Positions 1 to 6,869 of a DNA stretch of 12,500 nt are shown piece by piece. Both the position numbers and the translations under genes were made by a program. The notes below the pieces were generated by a model. It made no database searches. It was not told where the DNA came from and saw nothing but the letters and a program-made list of their open reading frames with translations. Origin of the DNA: Deltaproteobacteria bacterium (lineage in GTDB: Bacteria > Myxococcota_A > JAADFL01); assembly GCA_013152945.1 (NCBI GenBank), contig JAADFL010000061.1, positions 27,607 through 40,106 of the forward strand, read 5' to 3'. How positions within the stretch are numbered: the stretch's first letter is position 1; each line of letters starts with the position of its first letter.

Positions 1-91
1 ACCGCCCCTACTTAAGGTATGTGGCATGAACCATTACCCCTACTGACATTTTCACTCGGCACTTTACTGACATATTGACTCGGCTTCGACA
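1..91. mobile_element. Possible transposon end (IS21-like), body outside window
   Basis: Read on the minus strand from base 91, the sequence begins TGTCGAAGCCGAGTC and then shows two copies of a roughly 20-base motif containing CCGAGT..ATGTCAGTA. A TG terminus followed by closely spaced copies of a subterminal motif is the architecture of IS21-family ends, and also of Tn7-like elements, where the copies bind the transposase. The transposase genes would lie to the left, beyond base 1, so the family cannot be confirmed. No target-site duplication can be checked with one end missing. The boundary at base 91 is inferred from the TG/CA dinucleotide alone. Confidence 0.33.
41..84. repeat. Pair of near-identical 20-bp direct repeats
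   Basis: Bases 41-60 (TACTGACATTTTCACTCGGC) and 65-84 (TACTGACATATTGACTCGGC) match at 18 of 20 positions and start 24 bases apart, a little over two helical turns. This is seen directly. The phased spacing fits a pair of binding sites for one protein, most simply a transposase at a transposon end, but a regulator of the gene starting at 198 is also possible. Confidence 0.7.
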
Positions 92-197
92 GACCCGGAT
101 ATTTTTACGTTCACAACAACGGCATTTGACATAAGAACTTGCCATGGCTTTGAATATCATACTATCCTGTTTACGTCTTGTACCAAAGGAGGTCGCA

Positions 198-1109
198 ATG
201 TCCTTCAAGTGCAAAATCGTTTTAATGTCCATGCCTTTTACTCTTTTCATTTCACTCTTTCCCGCCGCCGGTCTTGCACAGGAAAAACCAGTCGATCTTT
301 CAGGGCGATGGTCTTCCCCTCTAGGTGTATTGAAAATCGAGGACCTCGGAACCGAAATAACGGCGACTGCCGAAACCTCAGGACCATGTTTCCAGGGTTC
401 CGAGGAAATCATGCGTGGAACACTGGTCGAAGACACAATCTCGGGCAAGTTCATATACTGCGCAAAAGGTAACGGCTGCAAGGCCAGACAACAAGGGTAC
501 ATGGTTCTCCTGGTCTCGAAAAAGGGCAACCTGATAACAGGTTCACTCGCCATCAAGCGAAAGGCCGGGTGCGACATTCCGGGTTTCCTTGACGGCAATG
601 GAATAACTCTGAAAAAACTTGCAACAGGGCATCCTCTTGGACCGGAAAGTCCCAAAGGCCCGACCGCAATAGGTAAAACACAGGGGTATGATCCCAGAAA
701 CTTTGCACCCATCAAGAGGGCCAAGATCGCCCTCGAGCATGGAAAGCAATTGCTCCAGGCAGGCAGGTTCGAAGCAGCCCGGCATGAATTCGAAAAGGCT
801 TCAACCCTGGACCCGTCCAACCCCGTGGCTTTCAACGGGATAGGCGTGACCTACTATGCGCGCCACATGTATAAAAAGGCTTTGAAGAATTACAAGCTGG
901 CTCTCGAAGCCGGCCCTAACTTCGGAGATGCCTATTACAACATTGCATGCATCTATGCACTTACGAAAAAACCAAAGCTTGCGTTCAAGTACCTTCGTAT
1001 AGCACTTCTGAACGGATTCGTGGATTTTGCCGCCATGAGAAAGGACCCGGACTTGAAGGCATTACACGGCAAACCGGAATTCCAGCAAATACTTCAAGGC
1101 GACTTCTAA
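198..1109 (+). CDS. Secreted TPR-repeat protein with N-terminal Cys-containing beta domain
   Basis: The protein has 303 residues. The start at 198 is chosen over the upstream ATG at 144 because an ideal AAAGGAGGT Shine-Dalgarno site (186-194) lies just before it and a signal peptide follows directly (basic start, hydrophobic core at about 7-20, likely cleavage after AGLAQ near 28). Residues 30-140 look beta-rich, with a DLSGRW motif and four cysteines (C64, C88, C94, C125) that could form two disulfides in the periplasm. Residues 170-275 hold about three TPR repeats, for example EHGKQLLQAGRFEAARHEFE and NFGDAYYNIACIYAL. The end (RKDPDLKALHGKPEFQQIL) is the capping phrase common at the end of TPR proteins. 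A role as a periplasmic or surface protein-binding scaffold is inferred from the repeats; no partner can be named. It is followed after 21 bases by the gene at 1131, probably co-transcribed. A TTGACA at 126-131 could be a -35 box, but no convincing -10 box is spaced correctly from it. Confidence 0.85.
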   Translation: MSFKCKIVLMSMPFTLFISLFPAAGLAQEKPVDLSGRWSSPLGVLKIEDLGTEITATAETSGPCFQGSEEIMRGTLVEDTISGKFIYCAKGNGCKARQQGYMVLLVSKKGNLITGSLAIKRKAGCDIPGFLDGNGITLKKLATGHPLGPESPKGPTAIGKTQGYDPRNFAPIKRAKIALEHGKQLLQAGRFEAARHEFEKASTLDPSNPVAFNGIGVTYYARHMYKKALKNYKLALEAGPNFGDAYYNIACIYALTKKPKLAFKYLRIALLNGFVDFAAMRKDPDLKALHGKPEFQQILQGDF

Positions 1110-1130
1110 AGCATTGGAACGTAGGATAGT

Positions 1131-1580
1131 ATGATCGGACACTTGTTTCTGATACTTTTCTTGGCAGCAGCCGCAGCATTCGCAATGTATGTCCATTTCA
1201 GGTTGATCGGAAAGGAACCGTCTCCATTCGAATTCAAGGAAGAGCACCTTGTAAGGATAGCAGCCAATGTTCCTGTCGAAGGTCCGGGGAACAAGCCCGG
1301 CAGACGAAAGTTGTCCAGGTACGCAATTGCATTGACCGACACCAGGTTCGCCATGTTCCAGTGGGGCAAGGATACCATCAATATCAGGCATGAAAACCGG
1401 GATTTGGCACAATTCAAGCAATCAGGGAACAAGTTGATACTCGATCTCCGACAAGGCGGCACGGCAACCGGTAGGCCCGGGGTGTACATGATCTTCATAG
1501 ACAAGCCTGCTCTTTGGGCATCTGAAATACGCCGGTGGCGGGAGATGACAATCGAGCCGGAAAAAGACGAGGAAGTATGA
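1131..1580 (+). CDS. Small membrane-anchored protein of unknown function
   Basis: The protein has 149 residues and I recognise no family. A hydrophobic stretch at residues 3-20 (LFLILFLAAAAAFAMYV) is a likely transmembrane anchor or uncleaved signal. The remaining 125 or so residues are charged, with alternating beta-type segments (RYAIALTDTRFAMFQW, NKLILDLRQGG, GVYMIFIDKPALW) and an acidic C-terminus, which may form a small PH-like or similar beta fold. That fold suggestion is a guess from pattern only. The ribosome binding site is weak (AGGA at 1123-1126). The gene sits 21 bases after the TPR gene on the same strand, so the two may form a two-gene unit. Confidence 0.72.
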   Translation: MIGHLFLILFLAAAAAFAMYVHFRLIGKEPSPFEFKEEHLVRIAANVPVEGPGNKPGRRKLSRYAIALTDTRFAMFQWGKDTINIRHENRDLAQFKQSGNKLILDLRQGGTATGRPGVYMIFIDKPALWASEIRRWREMTIEPEKDEEV

Positions 1581-1711
1581 GAATCCAGGGCCGTTGCTCT
1601 AGGTTTTTAATTTTGGCTCACGGTTCGGGCTCGTAATGAAAAATAAGAATGACCTGCATGGACGAGGCGTCAGTCGAAATATGCTCGATATTTGCATATT
1701 TGCCTGGCGCC
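1581..1711. other. Intergenic region with an inverted repeat
   Basis: No gene is visible here. Bases 1677-1684 (AAATATGC) and 1694-1701 (GCATATTT) form an 8-bp perfect inverted repeat around a 9-base centre. It lies just upstream of the likely tRNA promoter, so it could be an AT-rich operator or an upstream promoter element. No clear terminator for the preceding gene pair was found. Confidence 0.4.
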
Positions 1712-1741
1712 TTGACAGCGGCCGGTTGTTTCGGTTAGTAA
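1712..1741 (+). promoter_or_regulatory. Likely sigma-70-type promoter of the tRNA
   Basis: A perfect -35 box TTGACA (1712-1717) is followed after 18 bases by TAGTAA (1736-1741), a fair -10 box. Transcription would start near 1748, about 16 bases before the mature 5' end of the tRNA, which is a normal leader length. The -10 box is imperfect, so the call is moderate. Confidence 0.5.
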
Positions 1742-1763
1742 AGTTGCTCTTTGAAGGTTCTTT

Positions 1764-1840
1764 GGCGATGTAGCTCAGGTGGTCAGAGCAAGCGGCTCAT
1801 ATCCGCTGCGTCGGGGGTTCAAGTCCCTCCATCGCCACCA
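1764..1840 (+). tRNA. tRNA-Met (anticodon CAT), elongator type
   Basis: The full cloverleaf can be drawn. The acceptor stem is GGCGATG/CATCGCC (7 pairs), the D stem GCTC/GAGC, and the anticodon stem AGCGG/CCGCT with loop CTCATAT (anticodon CAT at 1798-1800). The variable loop is GCGTC, and the T stem GGGGG/CCCTC, with one G-U pair, closes the loop TTCAAGT. The discriminator A is followed by an encoded CCA (1838-1840). It is not initiator tRNA: the first pair is G-C rather than mismatched, and the anticodon stem lacks the three G-C pairs next to the loop. The acceptor and T arm resemble bacterial elongator tRNA-Met. The CAT anticodon is also used by tRNA-Ile2, whose C34 becomes lysidine; that alternative is less likely but not excluded. 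Confidence 0.93.
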
Positions 1841-1988
1841 CCTCCAAAAAAGCGGCCGGTTCGGCGCCAAGATATAATCATGAAACATTGTCTTTTCGAT
1901 GGTTGTTACCGATTAACTCGACCCGGCAGAAAAAAACAATGTGCCCTTTTTCTTCAGTGCCGGGCACAAATTCACTTCGTTGGTGGTT

Positions 1989-4694
1989 TCACTTTTTTGA
2001 AACGCGGGATTTCACTGCGAACAGTGCCAGCAGCAACAGTAGGCCAATAGGAGGCTGCTGATTACCGGACGAAGAACATTCACATCCGCCATTGCTCTTT
2101 TGTCCCGTGCTTGTTCCCGTATCTGTATCCGTGCCGGTGTCGGTATCCGTATCCGTGTCGGTATCCGTGTCTGTATCCATGTCCGTGTCGGTGTCGGTGT
2201 CGGCGTCGGTGTCTGTATCTGTGTCAGTATCGGTGTCCGTATCCGTATCTACGTCAGTATCTGTGTCCGTATCCGTATCTACGTCAGTATCTGTGTCGCC
2301 GCCTTGGCCTGGTTTGCAAATCTTGTCTCCAAAATAGCTCTGGCAGGTCCACCCCTGGACGATATTGCAATCATTGTCGCTTGCACATTTCTTCGAGCAG
2401 GTCTTACCGCCCTGGTCTGCTTCAAAACAAATTCCACTGAGGCAATCCTCGCCTGTGGCGCAATCATCACCGTACTTGCCGGGAGCATCCTGGTCCAAGG
2501 TCTCGATCTTGAAAGAACTTAATACAACAGTGGCGTCGCCGCCTGCATTGACAGGAATAATGTACAAATCACCTTCCGGTATCTCATTGCCTGTTTCGTA
2601 CAACCATGCAGCCTTCCTGCCCTGAAAGTCGGTTGCAACACCTTCATAGTCGAACGTAGCCTGTGTCCTGACGGGATTGCCGTCTTGCCATGCAAACTCA
2701 ACCGGGCTACCTTTGCGTGCCAGCACGTGGATCTCGGCCTGCCCTCCGCCTCCGAATCCTCCGCCGGACTCGCTCTCGGTCCACGACACCCTTATTGATT
2801 TTACCCCCGCCCCTACATTTACCTTGAATTGCTTGGGGCCCGGCACGTAGGGATCGACATTCACCTGTCCCCTTCCATACACGAACAGGAGATAATTCAA
2901 TGGACCGCTGTAATCAGACACCCGGACATAATCTATGAGTCCCCTGTCTGAAAGAGCCTTTTGCGCAGCCGTGCCGGCATCGTCTCCATACAGATTTTTG
3001 ACAGCCTCTATAGTCGCCTTGGCGCCACTGTCGAAATTGTCGCCCGGCACCAAGGTGGTAAGCCCTGAAAATGCGGCCTCTGCAACCTGATCATTGTCAA
3101 AACCCAAATCCGCCAATGCCACCTTCATATCCCAAAGACCGGCGGACCAAACCTGGCCGTCCTGGTGGGCTTCTCCGCCAATACTGTCGGGACATGTCTC
3201 GGCATACTTGGAAAGCTCCCTCATGCAGGCCCCTACGCCCGGAATCCTGGGGCTCAAATAATTGCCTATGCACGTATCATCCGTGAACAGGGCCGCAAAA
3301 TAATCCGCATATCCTTCATTCATACCGTAAGGCGTGGTGTCGAGCCCATATTTATCATTGACCATGGGCGCATTGGACCAATCCGTTATAACGTTGCCTA
3401 TAACAGCATGGGTGAACTCGTGGTATATCACATCCGCCTCGTATGAAGCATCACCGTCGGTTCCGAAGGTCCCGAATATGACCGCATCCCTTTGCCATCC
3501 GGGCAAACCTGGTATACCGCCGGGCATGAACGCCGCATTGGGCATTCCACAGAATTTTTTACTGCACGAAGGCATGCCGAACATGCTCATCAACTGGTCG
3601 GCTATCTTCATCTCCGTGACGGCATGAAGAGGCATGGATTCACTCTTGATGTCGAACTTGTCGTCCAGGCTCTTGTACTTGGCATATTCCCAATTGAGGT
3701 GATAGAACATATTGACCTGGGGAAACAAGGATTCGTCCAGTTCCGGGTGTTTCCAATCATCGAAGTAGTAATCCCCGTTTTCATCGGGTAATGCCTTTTG
3801 AGTCTTCGTGCACACGGGAAACTCCATGCCGCCGTAACTGAAGGTCTCACCTTCGTCCGTGCATCCAAAGGACTTGATCCACTCTCCTGTCAGGGTGTCG
3901 TCCTGGTCCCAACGCTTTTCCAGGGTTACGTCGATCGGGGGAAACTCGGGTTCGTCTCCACCCGCAGGGTCGTCCCATTTCCCGGGATTGTCTTCAAAGA
4001 CCCATGCCTTGTTCATTTTCATAACCCTGTTCACCCTGTATAGGAACTTACCTGTGCGTGCATCAACGTACGATACCATGTACACAAGCGGAGGAACTTT
4101 CAGGTGAATTTCCCATGCAAGCAAGGGCCTGCCCGTCATTCCTCCTGCAAGCACTACAAGACGGGATACCGCCGCCCGGGCCATGGCTTTCCATTTCGTG
4201 CCTGAAAGCGCCCTTGCAATTGCGGCCACGGCGGATATCCCCGGAGTATTATCAATGCCCCTGATTTCAACCGCACTTGACCTGAACGATCGCACCCTGC
4301 CCTCGGAGTCGAGCCAGATGGTTACATCCGCACCTATTACCGGCAAGCTCCTGTACGACTGCTTGTATCTCACCACGGTCCATCCCGCATTACCTGAAAT
4401 GCCGTCTCCAACGAGGCGGGATTCGGGATCGAGTCCTATCAAGGAGCGATATTCCTGGATAAAATCAGCTATTGAATCGACCGTGTAAGGCATGGTCTCC
4501 AGGCCGTATGCCGACCTAAGACCCATTCCATGCTTTTTCCAGGTTATCCTTGCCCCCCCGGGGCCCTCTATGGAGGCCAACTGTTTCTCCAACAACAATC
4601 GTGACGGGTTGTGCCCGTTTCCTGCACCGGCGGATGAAACAGGCATCAAGCTGATCATGGAAACAAAAGCCATGAAAGAGAAGAAACGCGCCAT
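1989..4694 (-). CDS. Secreted zinc metallopeptidase (gluzincin, M4/M36-like) with MYXO-CTERM-like anchor
   Basis: The protein has 901 residues. The start at 4694 is preferred to the upstream ATG at 4757 because AAAGGAGGT precedes it and a signal peptide follows (residues 1-24). Residues 30-225 resemble an FTP/PepSY-type inhibitory propeptide. The catalytic part has HEFTH at 425-429 (zinc ligands H425 and H429, catalytic E426), a third ligand E460 in MNEGYADYF, and a likely transition-state His, H510, in EAHQDGQVWSAGLWDM. The first two motifs fit gluzincins of the thermolysin type; the last resembles fungalysins (M36). Residues 745-793 carry eight cysteines in the spacing common in myxobacterial secreted proteins. 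A nearly pure Asp/Thr linker follows (800-858), then a C-terminus with CEC at 871-873, a hydrophobic stretch IGLLLLLALFAV and basic SRVSKK. That ending fits a MYXO-CTERM-type sorting signal, though its basic tail is weaker than usual. It is probably exported, self-processed and retained at the cell surface. It is a lone gene, divergent from the transport operon. Confidence 0.93.
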   Translation of the reverse strand: MARFFSFMAFVSMISLMPVSSAGAGNGHNPSRLLLEKQLASIEGPGGARITWKKHGMGLRSAYGLETMPYTVDSIADFIQEYRSLIGLDPESRLVGDGISGNAGWTVVRYKQSYRSLPVIGADVTIWLDSEGRVRSFRSSAVEIRGIDNTPGISAVAAIARALSGTKWKAMARAAVSRLVVLAGGMTGRPLLAWEIHLKVPPLVYMVSYVDARTGKFLYRVNRVMKMNKAWVFEDNPGKWDDPAGGDEPEFPPIDVTLEKRWDQDDTLTGEWIKSFGCTDEGETFSYGGMEFPVCTKTQKALPDENGDYYFDDWKHPELDESLFPQVNMFYHLNWEYAKYKSLDDKFDIKSESMPLHAVTEMKIADQLMSMFGMPSCSKKFCGMPNAAFMPGGIPGLPGWQRDAVIFGTFGTDGDASYEADVIYHEFTHAVIGNVITDWSNAPMVNDKYGLDTTPYGMNEGYADYFAALFTDDTCIGNYLSPRIPGVGACMRELSKYAETCPDSIGGEAHQDGQVWSAGLWDMKVALADLGFDNDQVAEAAFSGLTTLVPGDNFDSGAKATIEAVKNLYGDDAGTAAQKALSDRGLIDYVRVSDYSGPLNYLLFVYGRGQVNVDPYVPGPKQFKVNVGAGVKSIRVSWTESESGGGFGGGGQAEIHVLARKGSPVEFAWQDGNPVRTQATFDYEGVATDFQGRKAAWLYETGNEIPEGDLYIIPVNAGGDATVVLSSFKIETLDQDAPGKYGDDCATGEDCLSGICFEADQGGKTCSKKCASDNDCNIVQGWTCQSYFGDKICKPGQGGDTDTDVDTDTDTDTDVDTDTDTDTDTDTDTDADTDTDTDMDTDTDTDTDTDTDTGTDTDTGTSTGQKSNGGCECSSSGNQQPPIGLLLLLALFAVKSRVSKK
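2116..2297. repeat. Hexamer-rich low-complexity tract encoding the Asp/Thr linker
   Basis: On the plus strand the tract is built from degenerate six-base units of the form GTATCC, GTGTCG or GTATCT, each read on the minus strand as Asp-Thr. At its right-hand end, 2233-2262 and 2263-2292 are two identical 30-base copies encoding DTDTDVDTDT twice. The mixed third bases elsewhere show that the tract is not freshly amplified, whereas the exact 30-base pair suggests a recent slippage or unequal-exchange event. Because unit lengths are multiples of three, length changes keep the reading frame. Confidence 0.9.
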
Positions 4695-4856
4695 AGCTAC
4701 CTCCTTTGGGCAAGCATTCAGCATCACCCCGGTAATAATGTTGAAAAAACTTATCACATGTCTTTTTTGTACTCAACCTGCTGTCTTGCCATGCAATAAA
4801 GTGATGACAAATCATCACCCCTGGGTTAGAAAAATAAAAACAACAGGAGGATATCA
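4695..4856. promoter_or_regulatory. Divergent intergenic region for peptidase gene and transport operon
   Basis: This 162-base gap separates the start of the minus-strand peptidase gene from the start of the plus-strand operon, so promoters for both must lie here or overlap the genes. A candidate minus-strand promoter reads TTGAGT, 17 bases, TAAGTT (about 4779 down to 4751); its -10 box is poor. For the plus strand, no pair of boxes is convincing. AT-rich runs at 4741-4770 and 4831-4840 are the other visible features. Confidence 0.4.
4801..4818. promoter_or_regulatory. Operator-like perfect dyad upstream of the transport operon
   Basis: GTGATGACAAATCATCAC has 7-bp arms that are perfect inverted repeats (4801-4807 and 4812-4818) around CAAA. 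It ends 38 bases before the first start codon of the operon, a normal place for a repressor site overlapping or just below a promoter. It lacks a downstream T-run, so it is not an intrinsic terminator. The cognate regulator is not visible in the window. Confidence 0.5.
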
Positions 4857-5618
4857 ATGAAAACAGCCGGCCTTTTTATTATAATTACGATATTTCTGAC
4901 TGCCTTCACGCCTGCTTCCATTGGCGCAGGGGCTCATGCCTCGGCCAAGAACATACTTGATCGCATCGATGACCTTTACAGGGGCAAATCCAGCCATGCC
5001 AAAATGTCCATGAAGGTCGTAACATCACATTACACCAGGGAAATGATCATGGAGGAATGGACAAGGGGCAAGGACTTTTCACTCGTAAGGATCCTTTCCC
5101 CGAGAAAAGACAGGGGCACGGCGACATTGAAGGCAGGCAAGGATATCTGGAATTACCTGCCCAAGATAAAAAGAGTAATAAAAATTCCATCTTCCATGAT
5201 GAGCCGTTCCTGGATGGGCTCGCACTTCACAAACGACGACCTGGTAAAGGAAAGCAGGATGGCGGATGACTACAACTACAGCATCACCTTTGAGGGTAAA
5301 AGAAATGGCAAGGACATCATCGAGCTGACACTCGATCCCAAGCCCGATGCCGCAGTGGTATGGGGCAAGGTGGTAATTGTTGTTGATAAGAAAGACATGC
5401 TGCCTGTCTTTGCCCGGTACCTTGATGAAGACATGAAACTCGCAAGGACCATGTATTTTTCAAATGTGAAGATCCTGGGCAAGAGAAAGATCCCATCTAC
5501 AATGAAAGTCGTGCCTGCGGACAAACCCAATGAATACACGGAATTCTCCGTCCTAAACATAGACTTCGATGTCAACCTGGATAGAAATTTCTTCTCTATC
5601 AGAAACCTGAAAAAGTAA
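4857..5618 (+). CDS. LolA-like periplasmic protein (outer membrane lipoprotein-sorting family)
   Basis: The protein has 253 residues, with a signal peptide at about 1-28 (hydrophobic core LFIIITIFLTAF) and no lipobox cysteine, so it is predicted to be soluble in the periplasm. The mature part matches the LolA-like family often named outer membrane lipoprotein-sorting protein. Its hallmarks are SLVRILSPRKDRGTATLK (75-92), the WNYLPKIKRVIKIP segment (98-111) and SWMGSHFTNDDL (118-129), followed by a beta-rich second half. Members are expected to form a half-open beta-barrel that shields lipid chains. AGGAGG (4845-4850) sits six bases before the ATG. It is the first gene of a five-gene unit and is followed after 13 bases by a permease, which suggests that it is the carrier for that transporter. 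It differs from canonical LolA and may not carry ordinary lipoproteins. Confidence 0.9.
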   Translation: MKTAGLFIIITIFLTAFTPASIGAGAHASAKNILDRIDDLYRGKSSHAKMSMKVVTSHYTREMIMEEWTRGKDFSLVRILSPRKDRGTATLKAGKDIWNYLPKIKRVIKIPSSMMSRSWMGSHFTNDDLVKESRMADDYNYSITFEGKRNGKDIIELTLDPKPDAAVVWGKVVIVVDKKDMLPVFARYLDEDMKLARTMYFSNVKILGKRKIPSTMKVVPADKPNEYTEFSVLNIDFDVNLDRNFFSIRNLKK

Positions 5619-5631
5619 CCCGGGAGGCGGG

Positions 5632-6852
5632 ATGTTGACCCTGCGGATAGCTTGGAGAAACCTCTGGCGGAACAACCGCCGCACTGCCATAACCTTTGCG
5701 GCATTGTCGCTGAACACAGCCGTGCTCATTGCAAGCTTCGCACTGATGCTGGGCATGCTTGACGATCTGGTCAGGAACGCTACGGACCTCGTAGTCGGCC
5801 AAGTACAAGTTCATCATCCCAAGTACAGGTCCGAGCGGTCCATATATGACACGGTGATAAAACCCGGCGACATCTTGCAGGCCGCCGCCTCTGCAGGCAT
5901 AGCAGCCTCCCCGAGAGCTTATGGCTTCGGGCTCGTTTCCCATGGAAAGAACTCGGCAGGCGCACGATTCTGCGGTGTCTTCCCTGAAAAAGAGAAAAAG
6001 ACAGTGGAACTGTACAAGCACCTGCTCGCCGGCAATTACCTGCCTGATAAACCCGGCAAGAAACTTGTGCTTGGGAGAAAGCTCGCCAAGACCCTGGAAG
6101 TCAAAGTTGGTGACGAGATAATCGTGGTCGTACAGGCCGCGGATGGCTCAATGGGCAATGACATATACCACGTAGCAGGTATCCTGAAAAGCATGGGCGA
6201 AGGAATAGACAGGACCCTTGCCATGGTGCACTACAAGGACATGGAGGACCTGTTCGCATTAAACGGCACATTCCACGAGATCGTGTTGAACTCATCCGGC
6301 AAGATGCCGGAAGACAAGGTGGCAGCCGCCATATTACCTTCTGCAAAGGGCAATGAGGTTATGACCTGGCGTCAGCTCATGCCTCCTTTAAACGACATGC
6401 TCAATGCCATGAACGGCATGTTGATCCTGTTCGGCGCAATATTCTTCCTTGCAGCAGGACTCGGCGTAATGAACACCATGCTCATGTCCACGTTCGAACG
6501 TATCCGCGAGTTTGGACTTTTGAAGGCCATCGGCGCCACGCCGTGGCGAATCATAAAAGAAGTTTCTGCAGAAGCCCTGCTCCTGGGTGTGGCAAGCACG
6601 CTTGCAGGGGGAGCTATCGGTACGTTTCTCGCCTGGTATTTTCAATACCACCCAATAGATCTTACAGGGTTCGCACCGGACGGCATAAGTGCAATGGGCG
6701 TTGCCATGAATCCCGAGTGGAGAGCAACACTTTCACCGGAAACAGTATGGATGCCAATAGTAGTAATGTGGATTATTTCACTTCTGGCTGTTCTCTGGCC
6801 TGCTGTCAGGGCGGCCCGGCTCGACCCCGTAAAAGCCCTGGTACAAGTCTGA
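5632..6852 (+). CDS. ABC transporter permease, FtsX/MacB/LolCE type (first subunit)
   Basis: The protein has 406 residues with the four-helix layout of type VII (MacB/LolCE) permeases: TM1 at about 18-41, a large periplasmic domain (42-260), then TM2 (262-285), TM3 (312-337) and TM4 (371-392). The FtsX-type core is visible as MNTMLMSTFERIREFGLLKAIGATPWRI (280-307), the cytoplasmic coupling region that contacts the ATPase, and as the ending PAVRAARLDPVKAL. The N-terminus RIAWRNLWRNNRRT is shared almost word for word with the second permease, so the two are probably paralogues forming a heterodimer. GGGAGG (5622-5627) lies four bases before the start. Such transporters do not pump through a channel across the membrane; they extract substrates from its outer leaflet or move periplasmic cargo by mechanotransmission. 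Cargo is unknown; the preceding LolA-like gene points to a lipidated or lipid substrate. Confidence 0.92.
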   Translation: MLTLRIAWRNLWRNNRRTAITFAALSLNTAVLIASFALMLGMLDDLVRNATDLVVGQVQVHHPKYRSERSIYDTVIKPGDILQAAASAGIAASPRAYGFGLVSHGKNSAGARFCGVFPEKEKKTVELYKHLLAGNYLPDKPGKKLVLGRKLAKTLEVKVGDEIIVVVQAADGSMGNDIYHVAGILKSMGEGIDRTLAMVHYKDMEDLFALNGTFHEIVLNSSGKMPEDKVAAAILPSAKGNEVMTWRQLMPPLNDMLNAMNGMLILFGAIFFLAAGLGVMNTMLMSTFERIREFGLLKAIGATPWRIIKEVSAEALLLGVASTLAGGAIGTFLAWYFQYHPIDLTGFAPDGISAMGVAMNPEWRATLSPETVWMPIVVMWIISLLAVLWPAVRAARLDPVKALVQV

Positions 6853-6869
6853 ACCCGGAGGTTTGTTGC

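Noticed and set aside
8-835. Long minus-strand open frame of 275 codons
   Set aside because: It runs antisense to the TPR gene, which has a signal peptide, clear TPR repeats and an ideal ribosome binding site. The antisense product shows no domain-like pattern.
1764-1840. Assignment as tRNA-Ile2 with a lysidine anticodon
   Set aside because: The anticodon permits it and ATA codons are common here, but the acceptor and T arm look like elongator tRNA-Met. It is kept only as an alternative.
1925-1975. Inverted repeats GTGCCC/GGGCAC and CCCGGCA/TGCCGGG as a peptidase-gene terminator
   Set aside because: The stems are short with long loops, they compete with each other, and neither has a proper T-run after it on the minus strand.
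1751-2050. Plus-strand open frame of 99 codons
   Set aside because: It overlaps the tRNA entirely and has no ribosome binding site. The remainder shows no protein-like pattern.
2116-2297. Repeat tract considered as a CRISPR array
   Set aside because: Units are six bases with no unique spacers, and the tract is in frame within a protein linker.
2092-2337. Plus-strand frame encoding a Val/Ser repeat protein
   Set aside because: It is the other-strand reading of the hexamer tract inside the peptidase gene, whose frame continues for 901 codons with intact motifs.
6543-6869. Longer N-terminus for the second permease
   Set aside because: It would overlap the first permease by about 300 bases and adds a sequence without domain character. 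A good ribosome binding site and the shared permease N-terminus mark 6870 as the start.
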